From NCBI RefSeq assembly GCF_963259705.1, contig NC_081847.1:89360546-89424545 (forward strand): a DNA stretch of 64,000 nt, in the 5' to 3' direction. Below the pieces are notes generated by a model, which was not told the origin of the DNA, did not search any database, and saw only the letters and a list, made by a program, of their open reading frames with translations. Position numbers and translations under genes: made by a program. Source of the DNA: Myotis daubentonii. Taxonomy: Eukaryota; Chordata; Mammalia; Chiroptera; Vespertilionidae. Positions 1-11,430 of this stretch are shown one piece after another. Each line of letters opens with the position of its first letter. Position 1 is the first letter of the stretch.

Positions 1-70
1 CTATTGAGTTTTTTTGTGTGTGTGTGTTTTTTTTTTAGCATGATGAATAATTATAACTTTATTATTATTA

Positions 71-1031
71 CTAGGGGCCTGGTGCACGAAATTCGTGCAC
101 TGGGTGTGTGTGTGGGGGGGAGTGTCCCTCAGCCCAGCCTACCCCCTCTCACATACTGGGAGCCCTCAGGCGTTGACCCCCATCACCCTCCAATCGCAGG
201 ATCGGCCCCTTGCCCAGGCCTGATGCCTCCGCCAGATGTGTCAGGCTTGGACAGGGGACCCCCATCTCCCTCTGATCGCTTGCTCCACCCCCCGCCCAAG
301 CCTGACGCCTCTGACCCAGGCTTCAGGCCTGGGCAAGGGGACCATCATATCCCCCCAATCCCCGGCTCAGCCCCCCGTCCAAGCCTGATGCCTCAGCCAG
401 AGGAGTTGACCCTCATCACCCTCCGATCACCAATCACCGGATCGGCCCCTTAACCAGGCCTGAGGCCTCCGGCAGAGGTGTCAGGCCTGGGCAGGGGACC
501 CCCAGCTCCCCGCGGTTGCAGGCTCCGCCCCTGCCCAGGCCTAACGCCTCTGGCCTAGGCGTCCGGCCCGGGCAGCGGGGACCCGCAGCTGCAGCGGCCC
601 CGCGATCGTGGGCTCCGCTTTAGGCCCAGGCAAGGGACCCCTGGCTCCCGGGACTGCCAGCTTCGACCGTGTCCAGCTCCCATCGCTGGCTCCACCCCTA
701 CTTCCTGCTATCACTGGCCAGGGCGGCAAAGGCACCTGAATCTCCGATCATGGCTGGGGGGCAGGGCAAAGGCGGCCCCAGGGCCGCCTTTGCCCTGCCC
801 CCCAGCTCTTAGCTCCCCCCTGGGTTTCTGATCACTGTCAGTGGCAGGGGGCTTCTTCCTGCTTTCCCTTTTGCCTCCCTGCATTGTGCCTACATGTGCA
901 AATTAACCGCCATCTTGTTGGCAGTTAACTGCCAATCATAGTTGGCAGTTAATTTGCATATAGCCCTGATTAGCCAATAAAAAGGGTATCGTCGTGCGCC
1001 AATTACCATTTTTCTCTTTTATTAGTGTAGA
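71..1031 (-). mobile_element. HeliBat-type Helitron, complete, 961 bp, minus strand
   Basis: The left end starts CTAG and continues gggcctggtgcacgaaattc, the reverse complement of the vesper-bat Helitron 3' end with its terminal hairpin. The right end is cttttattagtgtaga, the complement of a Helitron 5' terminus TCTACACTAATAAAAG. It is flanked by A at 70 and T at 1032, the A|T target Helitrons use. The interior is GC-rich with no transposase gene. It holds degenerate GGGACCCC/CAGGCCTGA-type modules and a perfect 26-bp-arm hairpin at 753-806. Small open frames inside it are not genes. Confidence 0.9.
753..806. repeat. Perfect inverted repeat inside Helitron
   Basis: Left arm 753-778 and right arm 781-806 are exact reverse complements of 26 bp, separated only by CA. 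The arms are GC-rich (gctggggggcagg at the outer end). This would make a very stable hairpin or cruciform. Confidence 0.95.
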
Positions 1032-1032
1032 T

Positions 1033-1240
1033 TATTTTTAGTAAATCTTTATTGTTCAGATTATTACATTTGTTCCTCTTTTTCCCCCCCCCATAGCTCC
1101 CCTCCACCCAGTTCCCACCCCACCCTCTGCCCTTACCCCCCCACTATCCTCATCCCTAGGTGCACAATTTTTGTCCAGTCTCTTCCCGCATCTCCCACAC
1201 CCCTTTCCCCACCAAGAATAGTGAGTTTTTGTGCTGAGCC
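1033..1240 (-). mobile_element. L1 3'-end fragment, antisense
   Basis: A T-rich start (aatctttattgttcag) is followed by C-rich text with cccaccccaccctctgcc and the tract tcttcccgcatctcccacac. This is the usual look of a bat L1 3' UTR read backwards. It directly abuts the Helitron end at 1031, so the Helitron probably landed in it or at its edge. Confidence 0.65.
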
Positions 1241-1614
1241 TTCGTTATCTGCTTTAAGACGCGCAGCTGATCTCTGGGCCTTCTCTGCATTCTCCTTAAA
1301 CTAGAGCCCCTTCTTCTAACAGCCCAGGCTGAGTGAGGAGCTACCAACCAAGGGCCACCCTCCGTGCAGAATTAATTAGTGGAAAAATGAATCCCCTTGT
1401 TACGTTCTGACCAGCAATGTCGGTTTTATCATTTTAAAACCAATGCCCTTTAACGTTTTAGCAGTAGTCATACATAAATATATACATGCATATGTATTTA
1501 TCTACATTAGTAAACTTAGTTTTAAGTGTTTTAACTTCCAAATATAGCATCATTTTTTGGTACATGTTTAACAAAGCATTAATAACCTGGATAATATTTT
1601 GAAAATAGACCATT

Positions 1615-1825
1615 GCATTTTTAAAAAAATATTTTTGTTGTTGTTGAAAGTATTGCGTATGTCCCCTTTTTTATTCACTAACCTCTTCTAGCCCACCCCC
1701 ACTCCCTGCCCCAGGCCCTCACCACCTTATTGTCTGTGTCCATGGGTTATGCATATACGCATACAAGTTCTTTGGTTCATCTCTTCCCAACCACCCCCGC
1801 CTTCTCTCTGAGATTCAGAACATTG
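1615..1825 (-). mobile_element. L1 3'-end fragment, antisense
   Basis: The fragment has aaaaatatttttgttgttg, then tattgcgtatgtcccctttt, the C-rich run cccacccccactccctgccc, and gtccatgggttatgcatata with aagttctttggttcatctct. The same module recurs near 6590 inside a Helitron mosaic. Confidence 0.65.
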
Positions 1826-2722
1826 CATTTTTAAACTTTATTTTTTCAAAGGCTTTTGTGGTACTGAGGACTTGGAAATCCAGGGCTTTTGTAGTCAACA
1901 ATGAAGTTTTTGCATATAAGAAAACAAAAGATGAAACACAGAACAGGTGTTTACTTGCGTTTTAAAAACTGTATTTTCAGGCTTTAGTAAAATAGAAATT
2001 CAGAGAATGGAAAGGCCATCAGGAGGATTTGAAGAGGGGAAATAGGAATCGTGTGGAAGACATTTCAAGATGGGCAAAGGGGGTATCGAGGCAGGAATGA
2101 GTCAGGGCGGTGGGCGGTGGGCAGGACAGGGCTGTGGGCTTGCTGCAAAGGATCAGTTGGCACCTGATGGCGGGCTGTGTGTTGGAGAGTGGAGGGCGCT
2201 CCGGGGGAAGGTGTAGATGTAAGGTACAGTCCAGTAATGGATAAGTTCACATTTTTTTACTGGGACCCCCGGAGCTGTGAAGACAGAGCAGACACCAGGG
2301 GCAATGGAAGGAATTACACCAAAACTCTACTTTGCAAGTAGATTTTGAAGAATTTAAAAATATGTTCACCTTTTTTGCCCTTAAGGTACCCATCTTCTGG
2401 AGTGAAGTCATATTTTCGGTTTAAAAGTAAGTTTCATGGTCAGATATGAAAGGCAGGTTTTCTGAGGAGGCATCAAAGGATTAACACTGGAGCCTGTGGT
2501 GCACTTGTGGGAAACCTTAAAAAGCTCTGGACTCTAACATCTGACCTGGATTTCAGGACAGAATTTCCAAGTAGCATCTGAAAATGAGGGCACTATATTT
2601 TCCCTTGCATTTTGCCCCAGGCACTTGGCCTAACGGCCATAATAAAAAGCAACTGAAAGTAGCTGAATAAGAAAGTAGGTCGGGTGCTTGGGAGATCTCA
2701 AACACATTTAGCACATATTATT

Positions 2723-2795
2723 AGGTAGGTAGGTACATGCATACATGCATACATACATCTAAATACAGATATACATATAAATACATATCAGACAT
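2723..2795. repeat. Tetranucleotide-rich simple repeat
   Basis: Runs of GGTA followed by CATA/CATG units (aggtaggtaggtacatgc) grade into ATAC-rich sequence. Confidence 0.7.
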
Positions 2796-2868
2796 AGGTT
2801 ATAGGTTAATTCTCTTTTAAATAGCAAGAGCTGACCTTTGAGTCTGGTGCTGATGAAACTACTTAAAC

Positions 2869-3103
2869 CAGTGATGGCGAACCTATGACACGTGTGTCAG
2901 AGGTGACACGCAAACTCATTTTTTTGGTTGATTTTTCTTTGTTAAATGGCATTTAAATACAGAAAATAAATATCAAAAATATAAGTCTTTGTTTTACTAT
3001 GGTTGCAAAGATCAAAAAATTTCTATATGTGACACGGCACCAGAGTTAAGTTAGGGTTTTTCAAAATGCTGACACGCCGAGCTCAAAAGGTTCGCCATCA
3101 CTG
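2869..3103. mobile_element. Non-autonomous hAT element, 235 bp
   Basis: Terminal inverted repeats CAGTGATGGCGAACC and ggttcgccatcactg border an AT-rich core. The 8-bp target-site duplication acttaaac is perfect at 2861-2868 and 3104-3111, which is diagnostic for hAT insertion. There is no transposase frame. Confidence 0.93.
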
Positions 3104-3111
3104 ACTTAAAC

Positions 3112-4509
3112 AGTCACATTTCTAACGTGTTCTGATCGGTGGAGGGAAAGGGGAGTAGGGAACGGAAGGAGGAAGCAAACAATGAGTGGCCTGCCGCCTG
3201 GTCCCTGTGACTGTGACCTACAGACAAGAGCCACCACTGAGCTCACTCGGACGGCCCACCCCACAGTACTAAGCCCATCCCATCGACACGAACCTCAGCC
3301 CAAATGCCACCCCAACATCCAACTGCCCTTCTGATGTCACTGGATTCCACGTTTTCCTCTGTTGCTAGGTACCCTGGGCAATCTTATTATCCAGAGCTCC
3401 GGGGGCTCCTTCCCCTCGGGGCTCCAATACAGAGTCTGTGGTTCAGATGCCCAGGTGCCCAGGCTAACCTTGGGGAGAAGCGCCGTCGCCCTGGGCCTGT
3501 GAACCCAAGGCCCTTCCCCCATGTAAAGACCATCCCTCCGTGTAGCAGCCCGGTGTCCACACACCAGCAGCCACCCAGGATGGGTAAGCACACACACGTC
3601 CCCGCGTGAAGGCCATAAACTGATGTGAACTGGTTATGACAAAGAGGAGTCTGGGATTTGTGGGTTTTGATTATGAAAAAGACTCTTTAAGAGAGAATAA
3701 AAACCTTTAACGTGGTCACCCAAAGCTACACAATAGAAAACGCTTAATTTATCCTCAGTTTAATGTCTGCTCACTCCTTTATATTGAATTTCTCTAATGT
3801 AGACAACACAAGCTTTGTTTTGAATTTTGATTTTTAAAATAGTGGCATGTGACAGTTACTAGTTCTTTTACTATTTACATTATAAAATATGTGAATATAT
3901 ATTCGATGCAAATGAGTAAATCACTCATTTGTTCATCATAAAAAAAAATACTGATTTACTCAGGAATGAAATATGTAAGGCTGTTGAATTTAGTTACCTT
4001 GGTAACACCTGGAGAGAACTACTTCGTCTAAAAATATTTTCTTCTTTATTCATTTACTGTTTGTACCAAAATTATAAATACATGACTTTTATTAAAGACT
4101 TTCCTGATAAATAGTAATGTTTACCTTCCCTGAAAAATGAATAACTGGTACACTATTTATTAAATATTTATGATGATTTCAGATTAAAGGAACAAATAAT
4201 ATAGCATGTTTGAATTTTAACTACAATGAGTATTGGATTTGTTTCATGCTAATGTGAAGATTTTATTTTAAAATGTAATATTTCTTTAGGGTTATTCATT
4301 CTTTTACTATATTGATAAAATTTCTTACATGGAATGTTTAGTAATTTTTGAAGGATTTTAGTACAAAATGTTAAGTCACATTTTTCTTCATAAATTAAAT
4401 AATGGGACATGTATAAGTCCATTATGTTTTTCTTTGGACTTCCTTGGAAAGGAATAACTTAACCCCAAATCACCCTTCCTACTTTAGCCTAAGGATTTGA
4501 CATAACATT
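3112..4509. other. Intron of NOL4 without recognised elements
   Basis: 3112-3660 is moderately GC-rich, with open frames on both strands (3304-3609 and complement) that lack any homology I recognise. From 3660 on it is AT-rich unique-looking sequence. No gene or repeat is supported. Confidence 0.5.
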
Positions 4510-4526
4510 AGAAATACGCACAATTT

Positions 4527-4748
4527 GCCGTAACCGGTTTGGCTCAGTGGATAGAGCATCAGCCTGTGGACTGAGGGGTCCCAGGTTCGATTCCGGTCAA
4601 GGGCATGTACCTTGGTTGCGGGCACATCTCCAGTGGGGAGTGTGCAGGAGGCAGCTGATCGATGTTTCTCTCTCATCGATGTTTCTCTCTCTCTATCTCT
4701 CTCCCTTCCTCTCTGTGAAAAATCAATAAAATATATTTAAAAAAAAAA
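4527..4748 (+). mobile_element. Ves SINE, sense
   Basis: A tRNA-derived head (accggtttggctcagtgg, then A/B-box text ggttcgattccggtcaagg), a TCTC-rich tail and aatcaataaaatatattt plus poly-A are present. Target-site duplication agaaatac(g/a)cacaattt lies at 4510-4526 and 4749-4765 with one difference. Confidence 0.97.
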
Positions 4749-4765
4749 AGAAATACACACAATTT

Positions 4766-5886
4766 TTCAAATTACTTATGTGTAAGTATATATAAATTTC
4801 CCCAATTATTGGAAAAACCTTAGCTATGTCATTATTAAAAGGATGTTTTTGATTTCTCAAACTAATAGTATGGGAAGTGCAACTTCACATTATTGACGGC
4901 CAGTTTTCCTAAATTCTCTTATGTATGTTTTCGCTCCACATGAAGGCTTTTCTGGAGTGGGTACATAAAAAGAATGATTTAATAGAAGAATATTGGAACA
5001 CATTTTAACTTTTCCTCAGAATACTTTCAGAATACTTGTCCTAAAAGAGCATTTTACTGAAATTCAACTCCGTGCTCTTCGTTTTCATGTTTTCCTGGAG
5101 CTAGAGACCTGGCTGCTCCTGCGCCTTGTCCGCCCACCGTCCATCTCCCTCTCTCCCTTAGGGTTGTTCCGGTCCCTCCTCCTCTGCACGGCTGCTGCTT
5201 TAGTCGCAGCTTCCCTGCAGCAGTGCTGACGTGGGTGACTTACAGATCTCTTAACCGGTCTCCCCAACTTCCGTTTTGTTGCCTTCATCCCATTCTCACC
5301 AGAATCAGAGTGATCTCTTTAAAACATCATTTTCCACAATAAAATAACTTCCATTGACTCTCAAGCTGCAGCCGAGCTCTCTGATACACAGCACTCCCCG
5401 TCCCCTCCTCCTCCTCCCTGCCTGCCTCGGTTTCTCTTTCTTTCCTTTCTCTTCTGTGCTCAGCCCTGCCTGTGCTTTTCTCTGTGACAGGCACCTGCCG
5501 ATCTCTAGGTGGGAGACCCTCTCCTCCAACTGCTTCCCCTGGTGGGAAGGCCAACTCCTTGCTGGAGCTCAGTCATATGTCAGCGTCGTTGGGAAATGTT
5601 CTGTGATGTTTTGGATCATAGCTTGCTTTGGCTCATAGCCTTTTTTTTGCTAGAGTTCTAGTTGCTCATTTCTTTTTTGTGCCCCTTTTAATTGAGAACT
5701 GGCTGAAGGCAGAATCTCTAGAGGCCAAGTATTCCACCCCTTTTAGGCCAAGGGGGGCGGGCACGCAGTACAGGTGAATAAAGGATTAGACTTTAGTATT
5801 TCCATGAATGTAATTGATGAGAAGGCACTAAATATTTCATTGCACTCCACAAAAGTGACGCATACTTAAAATTATTCATAAATCAC
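4766..5886. other. Intron, nothing recognised
   Basis: AT-rich to 5080, then a pyrimidine-rich stretch (5090-5560) that produces overlapping short frames on both strands with no recognisable product. Confidence 0.5.
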
Positions 5887-6028
5887 CCTGACTGGTGTTA
5901 CACAGTGGTTAGAGCATCAGGCCACACACCATAGGGTTGTGGGTTCAATTCCTGGTCAAGAGTATGTACCTGGGTTGCAGGTTTGATCCCAGACCCAGTC
6001 CTGGCACATGAGGGAGGCAACCAATCCA

Positions 6029-6068
<40 letters not shown>

Positions 6069-6165
6069 TCCCTTCTTCCTTTTTTCCTCCCTCTCTCCCT
6101 TCTACTCTATCTAAAACCAATGGAAAATTATGCTCTTGTGAGAATTAAAAAATAAGTAAATAAAT
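5887..6165 (+). mobile_element. Ves SINE (older subfamily), sense
   Basis: The head is ccctgactggtgttacacag, followed by gggttcaattcctggtcaag and catgtttctctctctc leading to a (TC)n tract at about 6032-6064. The end is gtgagaattaaaaaataag. It is more diverged than the copies at 4527 and 18936. Confidence 0.9.
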
Positions 6166-6416
6166 CAATCAGAAATCAAACAAAAAAATATTGAATATTA
6201 TTACTCTTACTCATATTTATATGGTTTCATCAATAGCATTTAACTAATGAAAACATTTAAATATATATGTTCTTCATAATTCTTTAAAATTAATAGCAAA
6301 TTCTTATGTATAAAAAGATGAAATTAAGAGAAATGAAGGGTGATTGTTTTATGTAAACTTGTTTCTTGGTCTCAATAAAGTATCATTAATATACTTTTTC
6401 TAAACAAGCTTATTTA

Positions 6417-6777
6417 CTAGAGGCCCGGTGCCCGGATTCATGCACTGGTGGGGTCCTTGGCCTAGCCTGCGCCCTCTTGCAATCTGGGATCCCTCGGGTG
6501 ATGTCAGACTGCTGGTTTCAGCCCAATCCCCTCAGGCCAGACTGAGGGACCCCACTGGTGCGTGATTCTGTGCACCTGGCCTCTAGTATGCATATAAGAT
6601 CTTTGGTTAATCTCTTCGTGCTCTCTCTCCTCCCCTTTTCCCTCTAAGATTCATCAGTCATTCCATGTTTCCATGCCTGTGCGTTGAGCATCTGCCCCCT
6701 GGTGGTCAGTGTGCATTATAGCTACCGGTCGAATGGTTGGATGGTCGAACAGTTGCTTAGGCTTTTATATTTATAGA
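6417..6777 (-). mobile_element. Mosaic/nested Helitron, minus strand
   Basis: The left end is CTAGAGGCCCGGTGC (complement of the Helitron 3' end). The right end is aggcttttatatttataga (complement of a 5' TCTATAAATATAAAAGCC), with T after it. A second Helitron 3' terminus in the opposite direction (ctggcctctag) ends at 6586. From 6587 to about 6690 there is text like the L1 3' UTR at 1740-1825. Between 6690 and 6777 is the conserved cluster ctgccccctggtggtcagtg. The element is therefore a composite of inverted Helitron ends plus an L1 piece. Confidence 0.75.
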
Positions 6778-7619
6778 TTTTAAAGCCAGAAAAGTTTTAA
6801 CTCTGCTGCTCCACTTCTTCCCTATTTTGCTTTTATTCTATAGTTATGTTATTTTTGTTATTGGAAAATTATATGTTATAGATAATAAAGAATATTAGAA
6901 AATCCAGTGCCATATAGTTAAGAAGAAATCAATACTAACATTTAGGATTATATCTTTTCAGTCTTTTCCATCCATGTTTATGTGTTTGCTCTACGAAATT
7001 GGAATTACATTGACCATGCTGTTTGTAGCTAGATTTTTCCCTGGAATACTTTGACTCCCACTTTCCTATATCTTTAAAATGGAATGTTGAATTATTCCAT
7101 AACATCCTAATCATTCCATTGTGTCTTAAGCAAGTCTCCTTTTTCGGCAATTTATATCAAGTTTTTGCCATTGTAAACAACACTGGCATAAATGTCTTCT
7201 TACCTGCACAGAAGTACACACAGTAATTAAACTCCTTACGCTTAAAATCCTAGAAGTGTAATGGCTGGAACGGCATTTTTGAGCCTTTCTAATGCTTTAG
7301 ATGCGTATTAAATGCCCACAAAGCTTGAATCAATATGTACCCTATTAGCAGGATAGGCAGTGCTTTTATCAGAGCATTTTTACCAAATACGGATGTTCTC
7401 ACTGGAAAAACAAAAGCTATTTGCAAAATAACTGACAATTATCTTATTCGCTTCGTTTAAATTTACATTTTTGGGATTGTTTGAAATTAAACTGTTTTCT
7501 CTATTTTCTCTTCTTTTTTCTTCTTTTTATTCACGTATTCTTGTGCTTCAATGTGCCTACTATATGAAAAGTAACAATGGAACTGTACAGACTTATTATT
7601 TAAGATACATTACACATTG
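6778..7619. other. Intron, nothing recognised
   Basis: AT-rich. The part from about 6930 to 7360 (texts such as gtttgctctacgaaattgga and aaacaacactggcataaatg) resembles old antisense L1 sequence, but too weakly to name. Confidence 0.4.
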
Positions 7620-7675
7620 CATGTAAACTTAGCACAATGCCAAGCACACAGTAGGAGCTCAGTGAATGCTAGTTG
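7620..7675. repeat. MIR/L2-like 3' tail next to a NOL4 acceptor
   Basis: The text agcacaatgccaagcacaca followed by gtaggagctcagtgaatgct is the typical tail of an ancient MIR/L2 element. It ends about 32 bp before the exon that starts at 7708. Confidence 0.55.
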
Positions 7676-7707
7676 AAGTAGAAAATCATCTGTTTTCTTT
7701 CCAACAG

Positions 7708-7991
7708 ATGATTCCGCTGCAGAGAGCTTTAATGGCAATGAGACTGTGGGGCAAAGTTCAACTGCTTCAGGGGGAACACACAGCAGGGAGATGGGCGACT
7801 CCAATGAGGATGGCAAAACTGGGCTGGAGCAGGACCAGCAGCCACTGAACCTGAGCGACAGCCCCCTCTCAGCACAGCTCACTTCGGAATACAGACTAGA
7901 CGACCCCAGCAGTGATGGGAAAAACAAGTACAAGCCTCTGCTAATTTCTGACCTCAAGATGGAACGGGAGGCGAGAGAAAATGGAAGCAAG
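7708..7991 (+). CDS. NOL4: NOL4 internal coding exon (first in window)
   Basis: This is a coding exon of nucleolar protein 4, a poorly understood nuclear/nucleolar protein expressed mainly in brain and testis. The acceptor is tttctttccaacag ending at 7707 and the donor gtaaga starts at 7992. The exon opens with two bases (AT) that complete an Asp codon, followed by 94 codons. It starts DSAAESFNGNETVG and ends MEREARENGSK, which matches the NOL4 central region from memory. The segment is low-complexity and acidic/Ser-rich. It carries PLNLS at 7842-7856, which resembles a CtBP-type PxDLS motif (inference). Compared with human NOL4 (memory), about ten residues differ, so it is less conserved than the exon at 38120. 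The paralogue NOL4L differs far more here, so NOL4 is the better call. The Met at 7746 in another frame is spurious. Confidence 0.95.
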
Positions 7992-8569
7992 GTAAGATCA
8001 CATTACAATTTTCATGGACTTTTTAATTTGGCCATGAAGGTCACAAAGAAATAACGAGATGAAGATTCTTGTAAAACAAAAAAATCTAAAAACATTTTAA
8101 ACAAGTCCCAATAATATATTACCAAGAAACTTATAACCACGGATATCATGTGTCCCTGTAATAGAAGCGGTGAATTTAAGGAATAACAGTGAGCAAAATG
8201 GATCATGTCGCGGGGAAAGTTGTGGTGTGCTTTTATATATGGAATTACTTGATTTAATGTTTCTCGTTTATATAATCTTTTATGGGTCTGGGTCTGGGAG
8301 TTTGTGGAGCTCTGATGTGAAAGTTAAGCTCTCAGAACACAATATTCAACTATAAAAAAAATCACTATCTCGTTTCTCCAAGATTAGACAGGTGTATACA
8401 GCAATAAAGTTTCTGTTGAAGCCTCTAGTTTACTTTAGAGACCGGAGGACTTTGGTCAGTAATTTACTGCACGTACAGAGGAGACTGTGTCTGCTCTAGA
8501 TGAAACATGCAGGTTAAATCAGTGCTCCAACGAGTATTTTATCATACACTGTGCTGAACAGAGGAGCAT

Positions 8570-8960
8570 ACTCTCTTGGTTTGTACTCTCTCTGGCGCAC
8601 TGGGGTCCTGTGACGCCTGCTCAGGGGGTGAGCGCCCCTGTGCCGACATGGCTCACGGCCATGTGGGACCCCACACAATGGAGTCAGGGACTTTAATTAG
8701 CTTGGATGCTGAGCTAACCTGGCTGCAACATGGGATGGAAACTCTGGTCACTGGCCTTGCTTTTGGCTCTAATGGAGCCCCAGGACTGGCTTAAGGAGCA
8801 GGGGCCTTTGCAACCTGAGGAACGTAACTCCACGCACACAAAGCCCTTTACCACACCTCAGTCTCCTAGGGGGTCGTCTGAAAGTGCTTATTTCAGCGGC
8901 ACCCCAGGAACCTCGCTCCCGCTGTGTGATCTGGCCCATTGACTCCTCCTGCAACAAAAC
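8570..8960. other. Unclassified GC-richer block in intron
   Basis: A block of about 390 bp richer in G and C than its neighbours, with overlapping short frames and no recognised homology. It could be an old LTR or other repeat. It abuts the L1 fragment that follows. Confidence 0.3.
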
Positions 8961-8964
8961 CAGA

Positions 8965-9470
8965 CCACCTTCTTATATCACACACAAGAATAAACTCAAA
9001 TGGATAAAAGACTTCCATGTTAGACTCAAAACCATAAAAATCCTAGAAGAAAATATAGGCAGTAAAATCAAGGACATTTCTTGTAGCAATATTTTTCCGC
9101 TATATCTCCTCAGGCAAGGGAAACAACCAAACAAGCAAGCAAGCAAACAAATGGGACTACTACTTCAGACTGAAAAGCTTTTGCACAGCAAAGGAAACTA
9201 CCAACAAAATGAAAAGAGAACCCACTGAATGGGAGAACATATTTGCCCATGACACATCTGATGAGGGTTAATACCCAGAATTTATAAAGAACTTACAAAA
9301 CTCAACACAAAAACACACACAATCCAATTAAAAAATGGGCAAAGGACCTGAATAGACACTGCTCCAAAGAGGACATACAGAGGGCCAATAGACATATGAA
9401 AAGATGCTCAACATCACTGATCACCCGAGAAATGCAAATTAAAACCACAGTGTGATATCATCTCACAACT
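8965..9470 (+). mobile_element. L1 ORF2 C-terminal fragment, sense
   Basis: The texts aactcaaatggataaaagac, aagcttttgcacagcaaagg, aaaaatgggcaaaggacctg and ccaatagacatatgaaaaga are hallmark L1 ORF2 3' sequence. The frame is short and interrupted, so it is a dead fragment. Confidence 0.92.
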
Positions 9471-11192
9471 AGATTCTTTATATGAGAATAAGTTACAATG
9501 TTCCTGATCTATTTATTTTTTTAAATTAGGCTTATATTACTACAGTTTGAAATAGCACATGCTGGTGACTTGGTTCTATAATTTTTAAGGTATACTTTTA
9601 AAAACAGGAGGACGTTTATGGAGTATACATTTTGACCTCATCCCCCCGACCCCACTCTAAGGTAGAGTTGTAGAACATGCCTTTTTACTAGGACATAGAT
9701 CCCCGAAAAGCAAAATGTCTTCATCTGGATTAATTCCTGATTTTGCTGAGGCGCGATGCTTTCTCAAATGGCTCTATTTAATCTGCCTTCTTGCCTGAGG
9801 ATGTGTTGTTTTATCCTCTTTTAAGGAAGTCACCAGACATCATCAGATACTTGGGCACTTCCGCCTCAGGGAGGCTGCTGTGCCTTTTGCTGTGGTCAAT
9901 GCACAAGGACCCTCCTCAGTGGTTTAAAGCCCAGTCGCACAGACAGGAGCGACTTTATACTCATTAAGGGGGTCTGTGTCTGTGTATGACATTTTACAGA
10001 ACACAATAACCCGTAAGTTTCCCTGACAGCCACATAATCCTGTCTCCAGAGAACTTAAATAATCATGAACTGTCCTCTGTACACCACGAATCTGTTGGTT
10101 AAAAAATATCACCCCGTGGCTTGCTCTTTTCTTTATCCCCGTTTGCGATTACCACGTGAACTGTGCTCATTGAAACACATTCGCGCACTCATTGGACAGA
10201 ATGAAGTTACTTGTGCTCTCCTACTAAAATGGAGCTATACACAAGCACAGATTGTTTGGGCTGCTTGTGAGGAATGAGAAAGGGACCTGGGGAGGAGGTG
10301 CCCTCCAGGAACTGAAAGCTGAATGGTTTGGTAAAGGAAAAACTTCTCCCACAGCTGACTGGGGAGGGGCCAGAGAGGCAGGAGAAAAATCAGAAGCGTA
10401 TAGTGCATGGAAGCTCAGTGACTTCCACTTTCAAGAATGAGGGCGTGGTCAGCTCTGGTGGACAATGGTGAGGTATCAGAGAAGATGAAGAGTGAAAATA
10501 GTTGAACTGTGAGACCTTGCTTGGTAGAACACTGGGAGCAGAATCCAGAGGGACTCTAGTCATTCCTCCAAAGGGGACAAATTAAATTCCTGTCGCCCTT
10601 GCACCAATGAAGCAGTCAGCAGGGGCAACTGAAAGAGGGCAGACTTTATTCATGAGGCTCTTAGAAAAGTAGTTTTGGTAAAGAAGGTACCCACACATAG
10701 AGAAGTTTCTTAACGGAAGTATAGGCAAATAGAGGTTCCTGTGTTAAAATACTGGGAGTTCAAAGTAAGGAAATGCTATTTCTATTGAGGAACTAAAGAG
10801 GGCTTCCTAGAGGAAGTGAGTCTCAAACTTTGAAAGAAATGTAAGATGACCATTTTTTTTCCAAAAGGGGTCTCCTATTTTCACTGTGAAGGGCCTGGAA
10901 TGCAGACAGGGAAGATGCGTTGATTTCATAGGGTTGGGAAGCATTGTCCGTTCAGAACTAGGTGTGACTTCATGCCAGGGATTCCTGCATGCAAGGCACT
11001 GTTGTGGGGAGCGAAACATAGACATGAACAAAGCAGGGTCCCTGTCCCTCAAAAACTCAGAGTCCAGCAGGAAAGAGAGGCAAACTTGTGATTATAATCT
11101 AATTCCATAACTAAAATGATGGACATATGGCAGGGGAAAGAGAGAACAGATGTGGGGCACCCATCGGACTACGGTGATTCCTAGGGAAGACT
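9471..11192. other. Intron, nothing recognised
   Basis: Mixed composition, probably containing old decayed repeats. Open frames at 10065-10277 and 10886-11110 have no recognisable product. Confidence 0.5.
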
Positions 11193-11200
11193 TTATAGAC

Positions 11201-11422
11201 CAGTGGTTCTCAACCTTCCTAATGCTGCGACCCTTTAATGCAGTTCCTCATGTTGTGGTGACCCCAATTTCATTGTTACAAATTGAACATAATTAAAGCA
11301 TAGTGATTAATCACAAAAACAATATGTAATTATATATGTGTTTTCCGATGGTCTTAGGTGACCCCTATGAAAGGGTCATTCGACCCCCAAAGGGGTCGCG
11401 ACCCACAGGTTGGGAACCACTG
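11201..11422. mobile_element. Non-autonomous hAT element, 222 bp
   Basis: The ends are CAGTGGTTCTCAACCTTCC and ggttgggaaccactg. An 8-bp duplication, ttatagac (11193-11200) and ttatagag (11423-11430), has one difference. The interior has gctgcgaccctttaatgcag, as in the URR1-like mammalian hAT MITE group. Confidence 0.92.
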
Positions 11423-11430
11423 TTATAGAG

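Noticed and set aside
4..453. 149-codon Pro-rich frame
   Set aside because: It lies mostly in the antisense Helitron at 71-1031. Composition and Helitron modules explain it.
7746..8054. Frame starting at Met 7746 as a small gene
   Set aside because: It begins inside the NOL4 exon and runs into the intron. The true exon is defined by splice borders at 7708 and 7991.
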